Below are positions 7,584 to 14,737 of a stretch of DNA of 17,472 nt, one piece after another (positions within the stretch are counted from its first letter, which is position 1; every line of letters begins with the position of its first letter). Where the stretch lies: NCBI GenBank assembly GCA_030618975.1, contig JAUXCH010000021.1, positions 1 to 17,472 on the forward strand, given 5' to 3'. Source of the stretch: Planctomycetia bacterium. Lineage in GTDB: Bacteria > Planctomycetota > PLA2 > JAEUHO01. The position numbers and the translations under genes are program-made. The notes beneath the pieces were generated by a model that was given only the letters and a program-made list of their open reading frames with translations, was not told where the DNA came from and did no database searches.

Positions 7584-8303
7584 ATGCTCGAGATCAAATC
7601 GCTCCAGAAGGGCAAGGTCGGCGTCGCGGAGCTCGACGACGCCTTGTTCGCCGGCCGCCACAACCCCGTCGTGTTGCGGGAGGCCGTCCTGATGTACGAG
7701 GCCAACCGGCGCGTGGGGACGGCCTCGACGCTCACACGTTCGGAGGTCAAGGGCACGACCCACAAGATGTTCCGCCAGAAGGGCACCGGCCGCGGACGCA
7801 GGGGCGACCGCAAGGCGCCCGGCCTGCGGGGTGGGGGCGTTGCGCACGGCCCGAAGCCGCGTGACTACTCCTATTCCATGCCGCGCAAGGCGCTTCGCCG
7901 CGCCCTGGTGATCGCCATGGCCGGAAAGCTCCGCGACGGCGAGGTGATGCGCTGGGAGGGCGAGGCCCTGTCCGGCGGCAAGCCCTCGACACGGGCCGTC
8001 CGGGCCGCGCTCGAGGTGCTCGGCGCAGCGGGCAACGCACTGATCGTGGCGCCCGGAGCCGCCGACCGGGACCTCGTCCTCTCCGTCCGCAACCTGCCGC
8101 GCGTGCGCGTGCTGCCGGCGGACGAGGTGACGGCGTACGACATCGTGGCGCATCGCTGGGTCGTCTTCCTGGACATGGGATACGAGATGCTCACCGCACG
8201 CTTGGAGACGGCAAGCCAGAAGACTGCAAGCCAGAAGACTGCAAGCCAGAAGACTGGCAGCCCGGACGCGGGTGCCGCGGTCGAGCAAGGGAGTGCGTCG
8301 TGA
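7584..8303 (+). CDS. rplD: 50S ribosomal protein L4 with a repeat-encoded C-terminal tail
   Basis: Early-assembly 23S rRNA binder whose loop lines the exit tunnel; in E. coli it also represses the S10 operon. At 239 residues it is about 35 longer than usual. The conserved loop region (KMFRQKGTGRGRRGDRKAP, GGGVAHGPKPRDYSY) and the C-terminal fold (VTAYDIVAHRWVVF) are present. After about residue 209 comes a hydrophilic tail encoded by three perfect 15-bp repeats (ASQKT three times) and then GSPDAGAAVEQGSAS. The start lies 2 bases after rpsJ. The TGA stop overlaps the GTG of rplW, so the two are translationally coupled. Confidence 0.96.
   Translation: MLEIKSLQKGKVGVAELDDALFAGRHNPVVLREAVLMYEANRRVGTASTLTRSEVKGTTHKMFRQKGTGRGRRGDRKAPGLRGGGVAHGPKPRDYSYSMPRKALRRALVIAMAGKLRDGEVMRWEGEALSGGKPSTRAVRAALEVLGAAGNALIVAPGAADRDLVLSVRNLPRVRVLPADEVTAYDIVAHRWVVFLDMGYEMLTARLETASQKTASQKTASQKTGSPDAGAAVEQGSAS
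8211..8255 (+). repeat. Three perfect 15-bp tandem repeats in rplD
   Basis: GCAAGCCAGAAGACT occurs three times head to tail, in frame, encoding ASQKT each time near the L4 C-terminus. A 15-bp unit keeps the frame, so copy number could vary by slippage without breaking the gene. Confidence 0.95.
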
Positions 8304-8587
8304 AGGAACTGGCGTACCAGGAAGTCGTGCTCCGCCCGATCGTCACCGAGAAGACGATCGCGCAGGCCGAGCGCGCCAACACGTACACCTTTCAGGTCCG
8401 TGAGGCCGCCAACAAGGTCCAGATCCGCCGTGCGGTGGAGCACCTGTTCAACGTCGGCGTCGCCGACGTCCGGACCCAGCGGTATCTCGGCAAGCGCCGG
8501 CGCATGGGCAAGTACTTCGGTAGCACCGGAAACTGGAAGAAGGCCATCATTCGCGTCAAGGAAGGCGACACGATCGATTTCTACTAG
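8300..8587 (+). CDS. rplW: 50S ribosomal protein L23
   Basis: Exit-tunnel rim protein and docking site for trigger factor and SRP; 95 residues, normal length. Family features: VLRPIVTEKTI near the start, YTFQVREAANKVQIRRAVEHLF, and the C-terminal KKAIIRVKEGDTIDFY. The start is GTG at 8300, overlapping the rplD TGA by three bases, and the upstream GGGAG is suitably spaced. The next gene, rplB, starts 49 bases later. Confidence 0.97.
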   Translation: MKELAYQEVVLRPIVTEKTIAQAERANTYTFQVREAANKVQIRRAVEHLFNVGVADVRTQRYLGKRRRMGKYFGSTGNWKKAIIRVKEGDTIDFY

Positions 8588-8636
8588 GCCGAGGAGCGCA
8601 CCACCGTCCTCCTCGTCAGCTGCCTGGAACCTCAAC

Positions 8637-9485
8637 ATGCCGATTCGCCGCGTAAAACCCACTACGAATGCTCGTCGCACGATCACGTTCCTCGACACGA
8701 GCGACCTCACGAAGAAGCGCCCCGAGAAGCGCCTCACCGTGGGGCTGCGCAAGTCGGGCGGCCGGAACAACCATGGCCGGACGACCGCGCGCCACCGTGG
8801 AGGGGGGCACAAGCGTCTCTACCGCATCATCGACTGGAAGCGCGGCGACAAGGACGGGATCCCCGCCAAGGTCGTGGCGCTCGAGTACGACCCGAACCGG
8901 AATGCCCGCCTGCACCTCCTCCAGTATGCCGACGGAGAGAAGCGCTACGTGCTCGCGACCCACAAGGTCGATGTGGGGCACACGGTGATGAGCGGCCCCG
9001 AAGCCGAGCCGAAGCCCGGCAACAGCATGCTGCTCAAGAACATCCCGACCGGTCTCCAGATCCACGCCGTGGAGATGGTGCCCGGTCGCGGGGCGCAGAT
9101 GGCCCGTGGCGCAGGTGCGGTCTGCACGCTCAGCGCCAAGGAGGGCAAGTACGCCCTTCTGATCCTGCCCTCGGGCGAGATGCGCCGCGTGCACGTGAAC
9201 TGCCGTGCGACGATCGGCCAGGTCGGCAACATCGACGCCAATCTGGTGGTGATCGGCAAGGCGGGTCGCATGCGCAACATGGGCCGGCGTCCGCGGGTCC
9301 GCGGGTCGGCCATGAATCCCGTCGCCCACCCCATGGGCGGTGGCGAGGGACGCCGGTCGGGTGGCCGGCACCCGCGGTCCAAGTGGGGCAAGTTCTCCAA
9401 GGGTGGGAACACCCGCAAGCCGCGCAAGGGTTCGAGCCGCTGGATCGTCCGCGGTCGCAAGCGCGGCAAGCAGGTCGGGAGGTAG
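8637..9485 (+). CDS. rplB: 50S ribosomal protein L2
   Basis: Highly conserved protein beside the peptidyl-transferase centre and the subunit bridge; 282 residues. Motifs include GGRNNHGRTTARHRGGGHKR, VALEYDPNRNARL and AMNPVAHPMGGGEGR (about 9311-9350). The His corresponding to E. coli His229 is kept, while Asp228 is Ala and His231 is Met; the HPM form resembles planctomycete L2. The ATG at 8637 follows GGAA at a suitable distance. The frame is open further upstream, but that part is a shadow of rplW. The frame ends in a basic tail (RGRKRGKQVGR). Confidence 0.97.
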   Translation: MPIRRVKPTTNARRTITFLDTSDLTKKRPEKRLTVGLRKSGGRNNHGRTTARHRGGGHKRLYRIIDWKRGDKDGIPAKVVALEYDPNRNARLHLLQYADGEKRYVLATHKVDVGHTVMSGPEAEPKPGNSMLLKNIPTGLQIHAVEMVPGRGAQMARGAGAVCTLSAKEGKYALLILPSGEMRRVHVNCRATIGQVGNIDANLVVIGKAGRMRNMGRRPRVRGSAMNPVAHPMGGGEGRRSGGRHPRSKWGKFSKGGNTRKPRKGSSRWIVRGRKRGKQVGR

Positions 9486-9488
9486 CCG

Positions 9489-9758
9489 ATGGCTCGTAGT
9501 CTCAAGAAAGGCCCGTTCGTCGACGAACGTCTGTTCGGTCGCGTCATGAGGATGGAGCAGACGAACCGCAAGGACGCCCTGAAGACCTGGTCGCGGCACT
9601 GTGACATCGTCCCGGAGTTCGTGGGCCACACCTTCCTCGTGCACAACGGGAAGGTCTTCGTCCGCGTGTACGTGACCGAGGACATGGTGGGACACAAGCT
9701 GGGGGAGTTCTCCCCTACCCGCCTGTTCCGTTCGCACTCCGGCAGCGGGAAGAAGTAG
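9489..9758 (+). CDS. rpsS: 30S ribosomal protein S19
   Basis: Small-subunit head protein contacting the A-site tRNA side and the A-site finger bridge; 89 residues. It begins with the family signature MARSLKKGPFVDERL and carries TWSRHCDIVPEFVGHTFLVHNGK and MVGHKLGEFSPTR. GGGAGG (9477-9482) lies 6 bases before the ATG and runs into the rplB stop. The stop codon overlaps the ribosome-binding site of rplV. Confidence 0.98.
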   Translation: MARSLKKGPFVDERLFGRVMRMEQTNRKDALKTWSRHCDIVPEFVGHTFLVHNGKVFVRVYVTEDMVGHKLGEFSPTRLFRSHSGSGKK

Positions 9759-9767
9759 GAGGCGGCG

Positions 9768-10127
9768 ATGGCGAAGAGCTTCACCGCAAGGCACCGCGGC
9801 GCTCGCATCAGCCCGTACAAGGCACGGCTGGTCATGGACCTCGTGCGCCGCAAGAACGCCCAGGAGGCGCTCCAGATCCTCGAGTTCGAGCCGCGTCGCG
9901 CCGCGCCGATGATCAAGAAGGTCATCCGCTCGGCCCTCGCGAACGCGTCGAACGATCTGGACGTCAACCTGAGCAGCCTCTACGTCGTGGACGCTCGCGT
10001 CGACGGCGCCGGGCTCCTGTCGGGCCGCGTGCGCTTTCGCCCGCGGGCCATGGGGCGCGCGTTCCCCATTCGCAAGCGGACCAGCCACTTGAGCATCACG
10101 CTGGCCGAGGTGGAAGAGGAGAAGTAG
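9768..10127 (+). CDS. rplV: 50S ribosomal protein L22
   Basis: Tunnel-lining protein with the long beta-hairpin that macrolide-resistance mutations affect; 119 residues. Family sequence includes ARISPYKARLVMDLVR and the hairpin/C-terminal RFRPRAMGRAFPIRKRTSHL. The hairpin region (DARVDGAGLLSGRVRFRPR) differs somewhat in wording from the common EGPxxKRxxPRAxGRA form but is of similar length. A perfect AGGAGG (9757-9762) lies 5 bases before the ATG and overlaps the rpsS TAG. rpsC starts 1 base after the stop. Confidence 0.97.
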   Translation: MAKSFTARHRGARISPYKARLVMDLVRRKNAQEALQILEFEPRRAAPMIKKVIRSALANASNDLDVNLSSLYVVDARVDGAGLLSGRVRFRPRAMGRAFPIRKRTSHLSITLAEVEEEK

Positions 10128-10128
10128 G

Positions 10129-10788
10129 GTGGGACAGAAGACGCACCCCATCGGCTTCCGCACGGGGATCTACCTCGACTGGGAGAGCCGCTGGTACGCC
10201 ACGAAGAAGGATTTCGCTCGACTCCTCAAGGAGGATCGCGAGATCCGCACCTTCATCCGCAAGGAGTTCTACGGCGCCGGCATCCCGCGCATCGAGATCG
10301 AGCGCAAGGCCGATGCCCTGCGAGTGATCGTGCACACTGCCAAGCCCGGTGTCCTGATCGGGCGCAAGGGCGTCAAGGCCGAGGACCTGAAGAAGCGCGT
10401 CGAGGCGCTGACGGGCCGCCGCGTGGGTCTCGACATCGTGCCGATCGAGCGCCCCGAGCTCAATGCAACCCTCGTGGCGCAGAACGTGGCCGAGCAGCTC
10501 ATGAAGCGCGCGGCCTACCGCCGCACGCTCAAGCGCGCGATCCAACACACGATGGAGCGCGGTGCGAAGGGCGTAAAGATCCTCATCGCCGGTCGCCTCG
10601 GCGGCCAGGAGATCGCCCGTTCCGAGAAGCAGGCGAAGGGGTCCATCCCGCTCTCGACGCTCAAGGCGAACATCAGCTACGGCGAGGCCGTGGCCCGCAC
10701 CACCTACGGCGTCGTCGGCGTCAAGTGTTGGATCTACCTGGGCACTCTCCCGAAGGCCGTCCCGAGTCAGCAGAGGGAGGCCCTTTGA
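10129..10788 (+). CDS. rpsC: 30S ribosomal protein S3
   Basis: Protein of the mRNA entry channel, with helicase-like function; 219 residues. The N-terminus is MGQKTHPIGFRTGIY, with a GTG start one base after rplV. The type-2 KH domain shows its GVLIGRKG loop. The C-terminal domain reads GRLGGQEIARSEK, SIPLSTLKANISYG and TTYGVVGVKCWIY. AGAGGAG (10115-10121) is spaced 7 bases before GTG. The protein is a little shorter than E. coli S3 because the C-terminal tail is short. Confidence 0.98.
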   Translation: MGQKTHPIGFRTGIYLDWESRWYATKKDFARLLKEDREIRTFIRKEFYGAGIPRIEIERKADALRVIVHTAKPGVLIGRKGVKAEDLKKRVEALTGRRVGLDIVPIERPELNATLVAQNVAEQLMKRAAYRRTLKRAIQHTMERGAKGVKILIAGRLGGQEIARSEKQAKGSIPLSTLKANISYGEAVARTTYGVVGVKCWIYLGTLPKAVPSQQREAL

Positions 10789-10789
10789 C

Positions 10790-11200
10790 ATGTTGATGCC
10801 GAAGCGAGTCAAGCACCGCAAGACGCAGCGGGGCAAGGTGAAGGGCAACGCATCGCGCGGCAACACCGTCGCCTTCGGTGAGTACGGCCTCCAGGCTCTC
10901 GAGCCCGCGTGGATTCGTGCGAACGTCATCGAGGCAGGCCGTGTCGCGGCCGTGAGAAGCGCGGATGAGGCTCGTGTCTACATCCGTATCTTCCCGCACA
11001 AGTCCATCACCTCCACTCCGGAGGAGACGCGGATGGGTACCGGCAAGGGCGAGCCCGACTACTGGGCAGCCGTCGTGAGGCCCGGCACCATCCTCTACGA
11101 AGTGGGCGGCGGGATCTCCGAAGAGCAGGCCCGCAAGGCGATGAACAAGGTCGCTCACAAGATGCCCATCAAGACGCGTTTCGTGAAGCGGAGGGGCTGA
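10790..11200 (+). CDS. rplP: 50S ribosomal protein L16
   Basis: Organises the tRNA-binding side of the large subunit; 136 residues. Starts MLMPKRVKHRKTQRGK and contains RGNTVAFGEYGLQALEP, the RIFPHKSITSTPEETRMGTGKG loop and YWAAVVRPGTILYEVGG. The Arg before MGTGKG corresponds to the Arg hydroxylated in E. coli L16. The ATG is one base after the rpsC TGA, with a GGGAGG upstream inside rpsC. Confidence 0.98.
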   Translation: MLMPKRVKHRKTQRGKVKGNASRGNTVAFGEYGLQALEPAWIRANVIEAGRVAAVRSADEARVYIRIFPHKSITSTPEETRMGTGKGEPDYWAAVVRPGTILYEVGGGISEEQARKAMNKVAHKMPIKTRFVKRRG

Positions 11201-11202
11201 CC

Positions 11203-11418
11203 ATGAGGCCCAGAGACATCCGGCGGCGCGATGACGCCGATCTTCGACAGGAGGTCACCCGGTTGAAGGAGGGGATCTTCCGGCAACGCTTTCACGGGCA
11301 GAGCGAAGAGAAGGTCGACCGCGGCCTGATCAGCAAGCATCGCCGCGACATCGCCCGCATCAAGACGATCCTTAGAGCGCGTGAGCTCGGCAAAGAGTCC
11401 GCGCCGGGGGCCAAGTAG
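11203..11418 (+). CDS. rpmC: 50S ribosomal protein L29
   Basis: Small helical protein next to L23 at the exit tunnel; 71 residues. The two-helix pattern is clear: DADLRQEVTRLKEGIFRQRF and then KHRRDIARIKTILRAREL. The start is 2 bases after rplP with GGAGGGG upstream; rpsQ begins 2 bases after the stop. The short C-terminal KESAPGAK is a typical variable end. Confidence 0.96.
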   Translation: MRPRDIRRRDDADLRQEVTRLKEGIFRQRFHGQSEEKVDRGLISKHRRDIARIKTILRARELGKESAPGAK

Positions 11419-11420
11419 CC

Positions 11421-11900
11421 ATGGCGAAGGAACGAGCCCCGAAGAAGACGGTCGTAGGGACCGTCGTCTCGGACAAGATGGACAAGACCATCACCGTTCG
11501 TGAAGAGCGGATGGTGAAGCATCCCCGATACGGCAAGTACGTGCGCCGCGCCACGGTCTACAAGGCCCACGACGAGGCGAACGAGGCCGAGGCCGGGGAC
11601 CGCGTCGAGATCCTGTTCATGCGTCCGGTCAGCAAGACCAAGCAGTGGCGACTCCTCCGGGTCGTTCGCAAGGTCCGTGGCCACGTCGAAGAGGACGAGG
11701 CCAGTGCGACCGCTCCGGCGCCCTCCGAGCAGCCCGTGCCGGAGCTTGGGTCTTCCGTGCCGGAGCTTGGGTCTTCCGTGCCGGAGCTTGGGGCCGAGGT
11801 GTCCGCTGAGGCTGCCGCAGGGGCCGTCGAGGCCGTCCCTGGCGGCGAGCCGACCACCGAGCCGCAGGCTGAAGAGCCCCGGGAAGGGGCAGCCTCATGA
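11421..11900 (+). CDS. rpsQ: 30S ribosomal protein S17 with a long acidic C-terminal extension
   Basis: Early-binding 16S rRNA protein; the OB-fold core occupies residues 1-87 (TVVGTVVSDKMDKTITVR, HPRYGKYVRRATVYKAHDE, GDRVEILFMRPVSKTKQW, VVRKVRG). The family usually stops near 85 residues; this protein is 159. The extra 72 residues contain 16 acidic residues and only one Arg, and are rich in Ala, Pro and Glu. They include the repeated unit VPELGSS encoded by a perfect 21-bp tandem repeat. The extension is in frame and ends by a 4-base ATGA overlap with rplN, so it is part of the gene. Its function is unknown; a flexible surface tail is my inference. Confidence 0.95.
   Translation: MAKERAPKKTVVGTVVSDKMDKTITVREERMVKHPRYGKYVRRATVYKAHDEANEAEAGDRVEILFMRPVSKTKQWRLLRVVRKVRGHVEEDEASATAPAPSEQPVPELGSSVPELGSSVPELGAEVSAEAAAGAVEAVPGGEPTTEPQAEEPREGAAS
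11736..11792 (+). repeat. 21-bp tandem repeat in rpsQ (2.7 copies)
   Basis: GTGCCGGAGCTTGGGTCTTC plus C (21 bp) occurs at 11736-11756 and 11757-11777, and its first 15 bases again at 11778-11792, all identical and in frame, encoding VPELGSS, VPELGSS and VPELG. Being a multiple of 3, it can change copy number without frameshift. Confidence 0.95.
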
Positions 11901-12265
11901 TCCAGATGCGAACCTGGCTCGACGTGGCCGACAACTCCGGCGCGAAGCGCGTCCACGCCATCAAGGTGATCGGGCGCGGCAACCGGCGGTTCGCCGGCAT
12001 CGGCGACATCGTCGTGGCCTCCGTGAAGAAGGCCGTGCCGGCGTCGCAGATCAAGACGGGTGACGTGGTGAAGGGCGTCGTCGTCCGCACCCGCCACCCG
12101 CTCCGTCGGGCGGACGGCACCTACGTACGGTTCGACTCGAACGCCGTGGTCCTCATCGGCGACGACAAGAGTCCGAGGGGCACGCGTGTCTTCGGTGCCG
12201 TCGCGCGCGAGCTGCGGAAGAAGGGCTTCACGAAGATCGTGAACCTCGCTTCGGAGGTCGTGTGA
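11897..12265 (+). CDS. rplN: 50S ribosomal protein L14
   Basis: Large-subunit protein at bridge B8 and the binding site of silencing factor RsfS; 122 residues, the usual length. Starts MIQMRTWLDVADNSGAKRV and contains GDIVVASVKKAVP, KGVVVRTRHPLRRADGTYV, SNAVVLIGDDKSPRGTRVFG and ARELRKKGFTKIVNLASEVV. The ATG overlaps the rpsQ TGA by 4 bases (ATGA), and its own TGA overlaps the rplX ATG by one base. Confidence 0.98.
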   Translation: MIQMRTWLDVADNSGAKRVHAIKVIGRGNRRFAGIGDIVVASVKKAVPASQIKTGDVVKGVVVRTRHPLRRADGTYVRFDSNAVVLIGDDKSPRGTRVFGAVARELRKKGFTKIVNLASEVV

Positions 12266-12627
12266 TGGCTCGGCGCATACGAAAAGGCGACCTGGTCACG
12301 GTCATCTCCGGCGACGACAGCGGAAAGCGCGGACGCATCCTCCGGGTGCTGACCGACAAGAACCGCGTCATCGTCGAAGGCGTGAACCTCGTCTACAAGC
12401 ACTTGCGGCGTAGCCAGCAGAGCCCGCAGGGCGGCCGCATCCGTTGCGAGGCAGCCATCCACTCCTCGAACGTCATGCCCATCGACCCGGAGACGAACAA
12501 GCCGACCCGGGTCCGCATGCGTGAGGAAGACGGCCGCCGCGTGCGCGTCAGTGTGCAGAGCGGGGTGACGCTCGACGCGGCGCCGAAGAAGGCCCGCAAG
12601 GGCGCCGATAGTGGGGAGGAGAGCTGA
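12265..12627 (+). CDS. rplX: 50S ribosomal protein L24
   Basis: Assembly-initiator protein of the large subunit; 120 residues. The KOW motif is at the N-terminus (RKGDLVTVISGDDSGKRGRI). The middle reads VEGVNLVYKHLRRSQQSPQGG and the C-terminal part AAIHSSNVMPIDPETNKPTRV. The frame also offers a GTG at 12262. I choose the ATG at 12265 because GGAGG (12253-12257) is then 7 bases away instead of 4, and MARRIRKGD matches family starts. Confidence 0.95.
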   Translation: MARRIRKGDLVTVISGDDSGKRGRILRVLTDKNRVIVEGVNLVYKHLRRSQQSPQGGRIRCEAAIHSSNVMPIDPETNKPTRVRMREEDGRRVRVSVQSGVTLDAAPKKARKGADSGEES

Positions 12628-12629
12628 CC

Positions 12630-13184
12630 ATGGCCCGTCTCCGCAGCATGTACGAGACCGAGATCCGGCCCAAGCTGGCCGAGACCCTCGGGATCCAGAA
12701 TCCGATGGCACTGCCGCGCCTGATGAAGATCACCGCTTCCTGCGGTGTGGGCGGTGCCAAGGACAACAAGAAGTTGCTCCAGGACGCGGTCGAGATCCTG
12801 AACCGCGTCACGGGTCAGCACTCCGTCGTGACCAACGCGAAGCGGCCCATCGCCCAGTTCAAGCTGCGCGAGGGCATGCCTGTCGGCGCGATGGTTACCC
12901 TGCGCGGCGACCGCGCTTACGAGTTCCTTGATCGTCTGATCTCGGTGGTCATCCCCCGTATCCGTGACTTCCGAGGCCTGTCCCGGAATGTGGACAAGCA
13001 GGGGAACTACAACATGGGGATCGTCGAACAGTCCGTGTTCCCAGAGGTGGGTACGGACCTGCTCGACAATCCCCAGGGTATGAACATCGCGATCACCATC
13101 CGAAACGGCAAGAACGGCGCAGGCCAGGCACTCCTGGAGGCGTACAAGTTCCCCTTCCGTCGTGAGGAGGAAACCGTTGGCTAA
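12630..13184 (+). CDS. rplE: 50S ribosomal protein L5
   Basis: 5S rRNA-binding protein contacting P-site tRNA and S13; 184 residues, slightly longer than E. coli. Motifs: NPMALPRLMKITASCGVGGA, RPIAQFKLREGMPVGAMVTL, IRDFRGLSRNVDKQGNYNMG and the final LLEAYKFPFRREE. A GGGGAGGAG sequence precedes the ATG. It is the only gene here that clearly ends in TAA, and its end overlaps the TTG start of rpsN by 8 bases. Confidence 0.98.
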   Translation: MARLRSMYETEIRPKLAETLGIQNPMALPRLMKITASCGVGGAKDNKKLLQDAVEILNRVTGQHSVVTNAKRPIAQFKLREGMPVGAMVTLRGDRAYEFLDRLISVVIPRIRDFRGLSRNVDKQGNYNMGIVEQSVFPEVGTDLLDNPQGMNIAITIRNGKNGAGQALLEAYKFPFRREEETVG

Positions 13185-13362
13185 GAAGTGCCTGATTGAA
13201 AAGCAGAGGCGCAAGCCGAAGTACAGCACGCGTGCGTACACCCGCTGCCAGTTCTGCGGGCGTCCGCGCGCCGTGTACCGGAAGTTCGGCATCTGCCGTA
13301 TCTGCTTCCGGATGATGGCCGCTCGGGGCGAGATCCCCGGCGTCAAGAAGGCTTCGTGGTAG
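13177..13362 (+). CDS. rpsN: 30S ribosomal protein S14, zinc-binding (type Z) form
   Basis: Small-subunit head protein, 61 residues, exactly the length of the short zinc form. Four zinc ligands are present as C24-x2-C27 and C40-x2-C43 (CQFCGRPRAVYRKFGICRIC), and the end is GEIPGVKKASW. The start is TTG at 13177: AGGAGG (13165-13170) is 6 bases upstream and the protein then begins MAKKCLIEKQRRKPKY, as in homologues. A GTG at 13162 would add 5 residues and remove the site. The gene overlaps the end of rplE by 8 bases, so coupling is likely. Confidence 0.96.
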   Translation: MAKKCLIEKQRRKPKYSTRAYTRCQFCGRPRAVYRKFGICRICFRMMAARGEIPGVKKASW

Positions 13363-13372
13363 GGGGCCTGTC

Positions 13373-13774
13373 ATGTCAATGAGCGATCCCATAGCCGACC
13401 TGCTCACCCGCATCCGCAACGGACTGCAGGTGCGTCGCCAGTTCGTCGAGGTGGGCGCCTCCCACGTGAAGCGCTCGGTCGCCGAAGTGCTCTCGCGAGA
13501 GGGCTACGTCGGCGACATCCGCGACATCACCGCGCGGACCGGTCATCCCTCCTTGCGTATCTTCCTCAGATACGACGAGGACGGCCAGCCCGTGATCCAG
13601 CGGATCGGTCGCGTCTCGAAGCCGGGGCGGCGCGTATACAGCGGCGTGCGGGACATCCCGCGCGTCCTCAACGGTCTGGGCATCTCCGTCCTGACCACGT
13701 CCCAGGGTGTTCTGTCGGACCGCGAGGCCCGGGACCAGGGCGTGGGGGGCGAGATCCTCTGCGAGGTGTGGTAG
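13373..13774 (+). CDS. rpsH: 30S ribosomal protein S8
   Basis: 16S rRNA central-domain binder and, in E. coli, translational repressor of the spc operon; 133 residues. Starts MSMSDPIADLLTRIRNGLQ, with SREGYVGDI, RIGRVSKPGRRVYSG, GLGISVLTTSQGVLSDREA and the final GGEILCEVW. ATG 13373 is preferred over 13379 by similarity to E. coli (MSMQDPIADML) and the upstream GGGGG. A 5-bp hairpin (GCGGC-TGAG-GCCGC) straddles the stop in the 37-base gap before rplF. Confidence 0.97.
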   Translation: MSMSDPIADLLTRIRNGLQVRRQFVEVGASHVKRSVAEVLSREGYVGDIRDITARTGHPSLRIFLRYDEDGQPVIQRIGRVSKPGRRVYSGVRDIPRVLNGLGISVLTTSQGVLSDREARDQGVGGEILCEVW

Positions 13775-13811
13775 CGGCTGAGGCCGCCCCGAAGGCAACG
13801 GAGAGATCGAG

Positions 13812-14360
13812 ATGTCTCGCATCGGCAAGATTCCCGTAGCGATCCCCGACGGGGTGACCGTGAGCTTCCAAGGCAACGTGGTCGCCGTCAAGGGCCCGAA
13901 GGGCGAGCTCCGGCAGGAGTTGACCGGTGGGCTCCGGGGCAAGGTCGACGGCGGCCAGCTCCTGATCGAACGGCCGGACGACCTCGCGCAGTCGCGCGCG
14001 CTCCACGGCCTCTACCGGGCGCTCTGCAACAACATGGTCGAGGGTGTGACGAAGGGATTCGAGCGTCGTCTCGAGGTCGTCGGAGTCTCCTACTCGGCCC
14101 AGGTCCAGGGCAACAAGTTGCGCATCCAGGTGGGCTACAGCCACCCGGTGGACCTCGAGATCCCCAAGGAGCTCGACGTGACGACCCCGACGCAGACGTT
14201 GGTCGTCGTGGCGGGCATCGACAAGCAGCTGGTCGGGCATTTCGCGGCCACCGTTCGCCGCGTGCAGCCTCCCGAGCCCTACAAGGGCAAGGGGGTGCGG
14301 TACCTCGGCGAGGAGATCATCCGAAAGGCCGGCAAGTCCTTCGTGGGCGGCGAGAAGTAG
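13812..14360 (+). CDS. rplF: 50S ribosomal protein L6
   Basis: Large-subunit protein near the sarcin-ricin loop; two tandem alpha/beta repeats, 182 residues. Starts MSRIGKIPVAIPDGVTV and has VVAVKGPKGELRQEL, GLYRALCNNMVEGVTKGFER and the C-terminal PEPYKGKGVRYLGEEIIRKA signature. GGAGA lies 7-11 bases before the ATG. The family's C-terminal GK is followed here by SFVGGEK. Confidence 0.98.
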   Translation: MSRIGKIPVAIPDGVTVSFQGNVVAVKGPKGELRQELTGGLRGKVDGGQLLIERPDDLAQSRALHGLYRALCNNMVEGVTKGFERRLEVVGVSYSAQVQGNKLRIQVGYSHPVDLEIPKELDVTTPTQTLVVVAGIDKQLVGHFAATVRRVQPPEPYKGKGVRYLGEEIIRKAGKSFVGGEK

Positions 14361-14372
14361 GCGGGCATTATC

Positions 14373-14729
14373 GTGGGTACGCAGAAGAGACTTTCCAAGC
14401 AGCGTCAGCGCCGGGCCTGGCGCGTCCGCCGCCGGGTGCGCGGCACGGCCGAGCGTCCGCGCGTCAGCGTGCATCGCACGAACAAGCACATGTACGCCCA
14501 GATGGTCGACGACGAGGCCGGGCGCACGCTCTGCGCGGTTTCCTCGCTCGAGTTGAAGCTCGAGAACGGTGGGAACGTGGAGGCGGCGAAGGCCATCGGT
14601 GACGCGCTCGGAAAGAAGGCCCTCGAGATGAAGATCGAGCGCGTGGGCCTCGACCGTGGTCGCTGCCGTTACCACGGCCGCGTCAAGGCCTTCGCCGATG
14701 GCGTTCGCTCAGCGGGCGTGAAGTTCTAG
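14373..14729 (+). CDS. rplR: 50S ribosomal protein L18
   Basis: 5S rRNA-binding protein of the central protuberance; 118 residues. The N-terminus is strongly basic (KRLSKQRQRRAWRVRRRVRG), followed by RPRVSVHRTNKHMYAQMVDD and the C-terminal GRCRYHGRVKAFADGVRSAG, in place of the usual DRGGYxYHGRVxALAxAAREAG. The start is GTG at 14373 with only a weak purine run upstream. rpsE follows after 8 bases. Confidence 0.97.
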   Translation: MGTQKRLSKQRQRRAWRVRRRVRGTAERPRVSVHRTNKHMYAQMVDDEAGRTLCAVSSLELKLENGGNVEAAKAIGDALGKKALEMKIERVGLDRGRCRYHGRVKAFADGVRSAGVKF

Positions 14730-14737
14730 GAGCCGGC

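Noticed and set aside
8211..8255. CRISPR-like array
   Set aside because: Units are directly adjacent with no spacers and lie in frame inside rplD; the same holds for 11736-11792 in rpsQ.
8616..10163. 515-residue minus-strand ORF antisense to rplB, rpsS and rplV
   Set aside because: Shadow frame created by codon bias; no motif, and three certain genes lie opposite.
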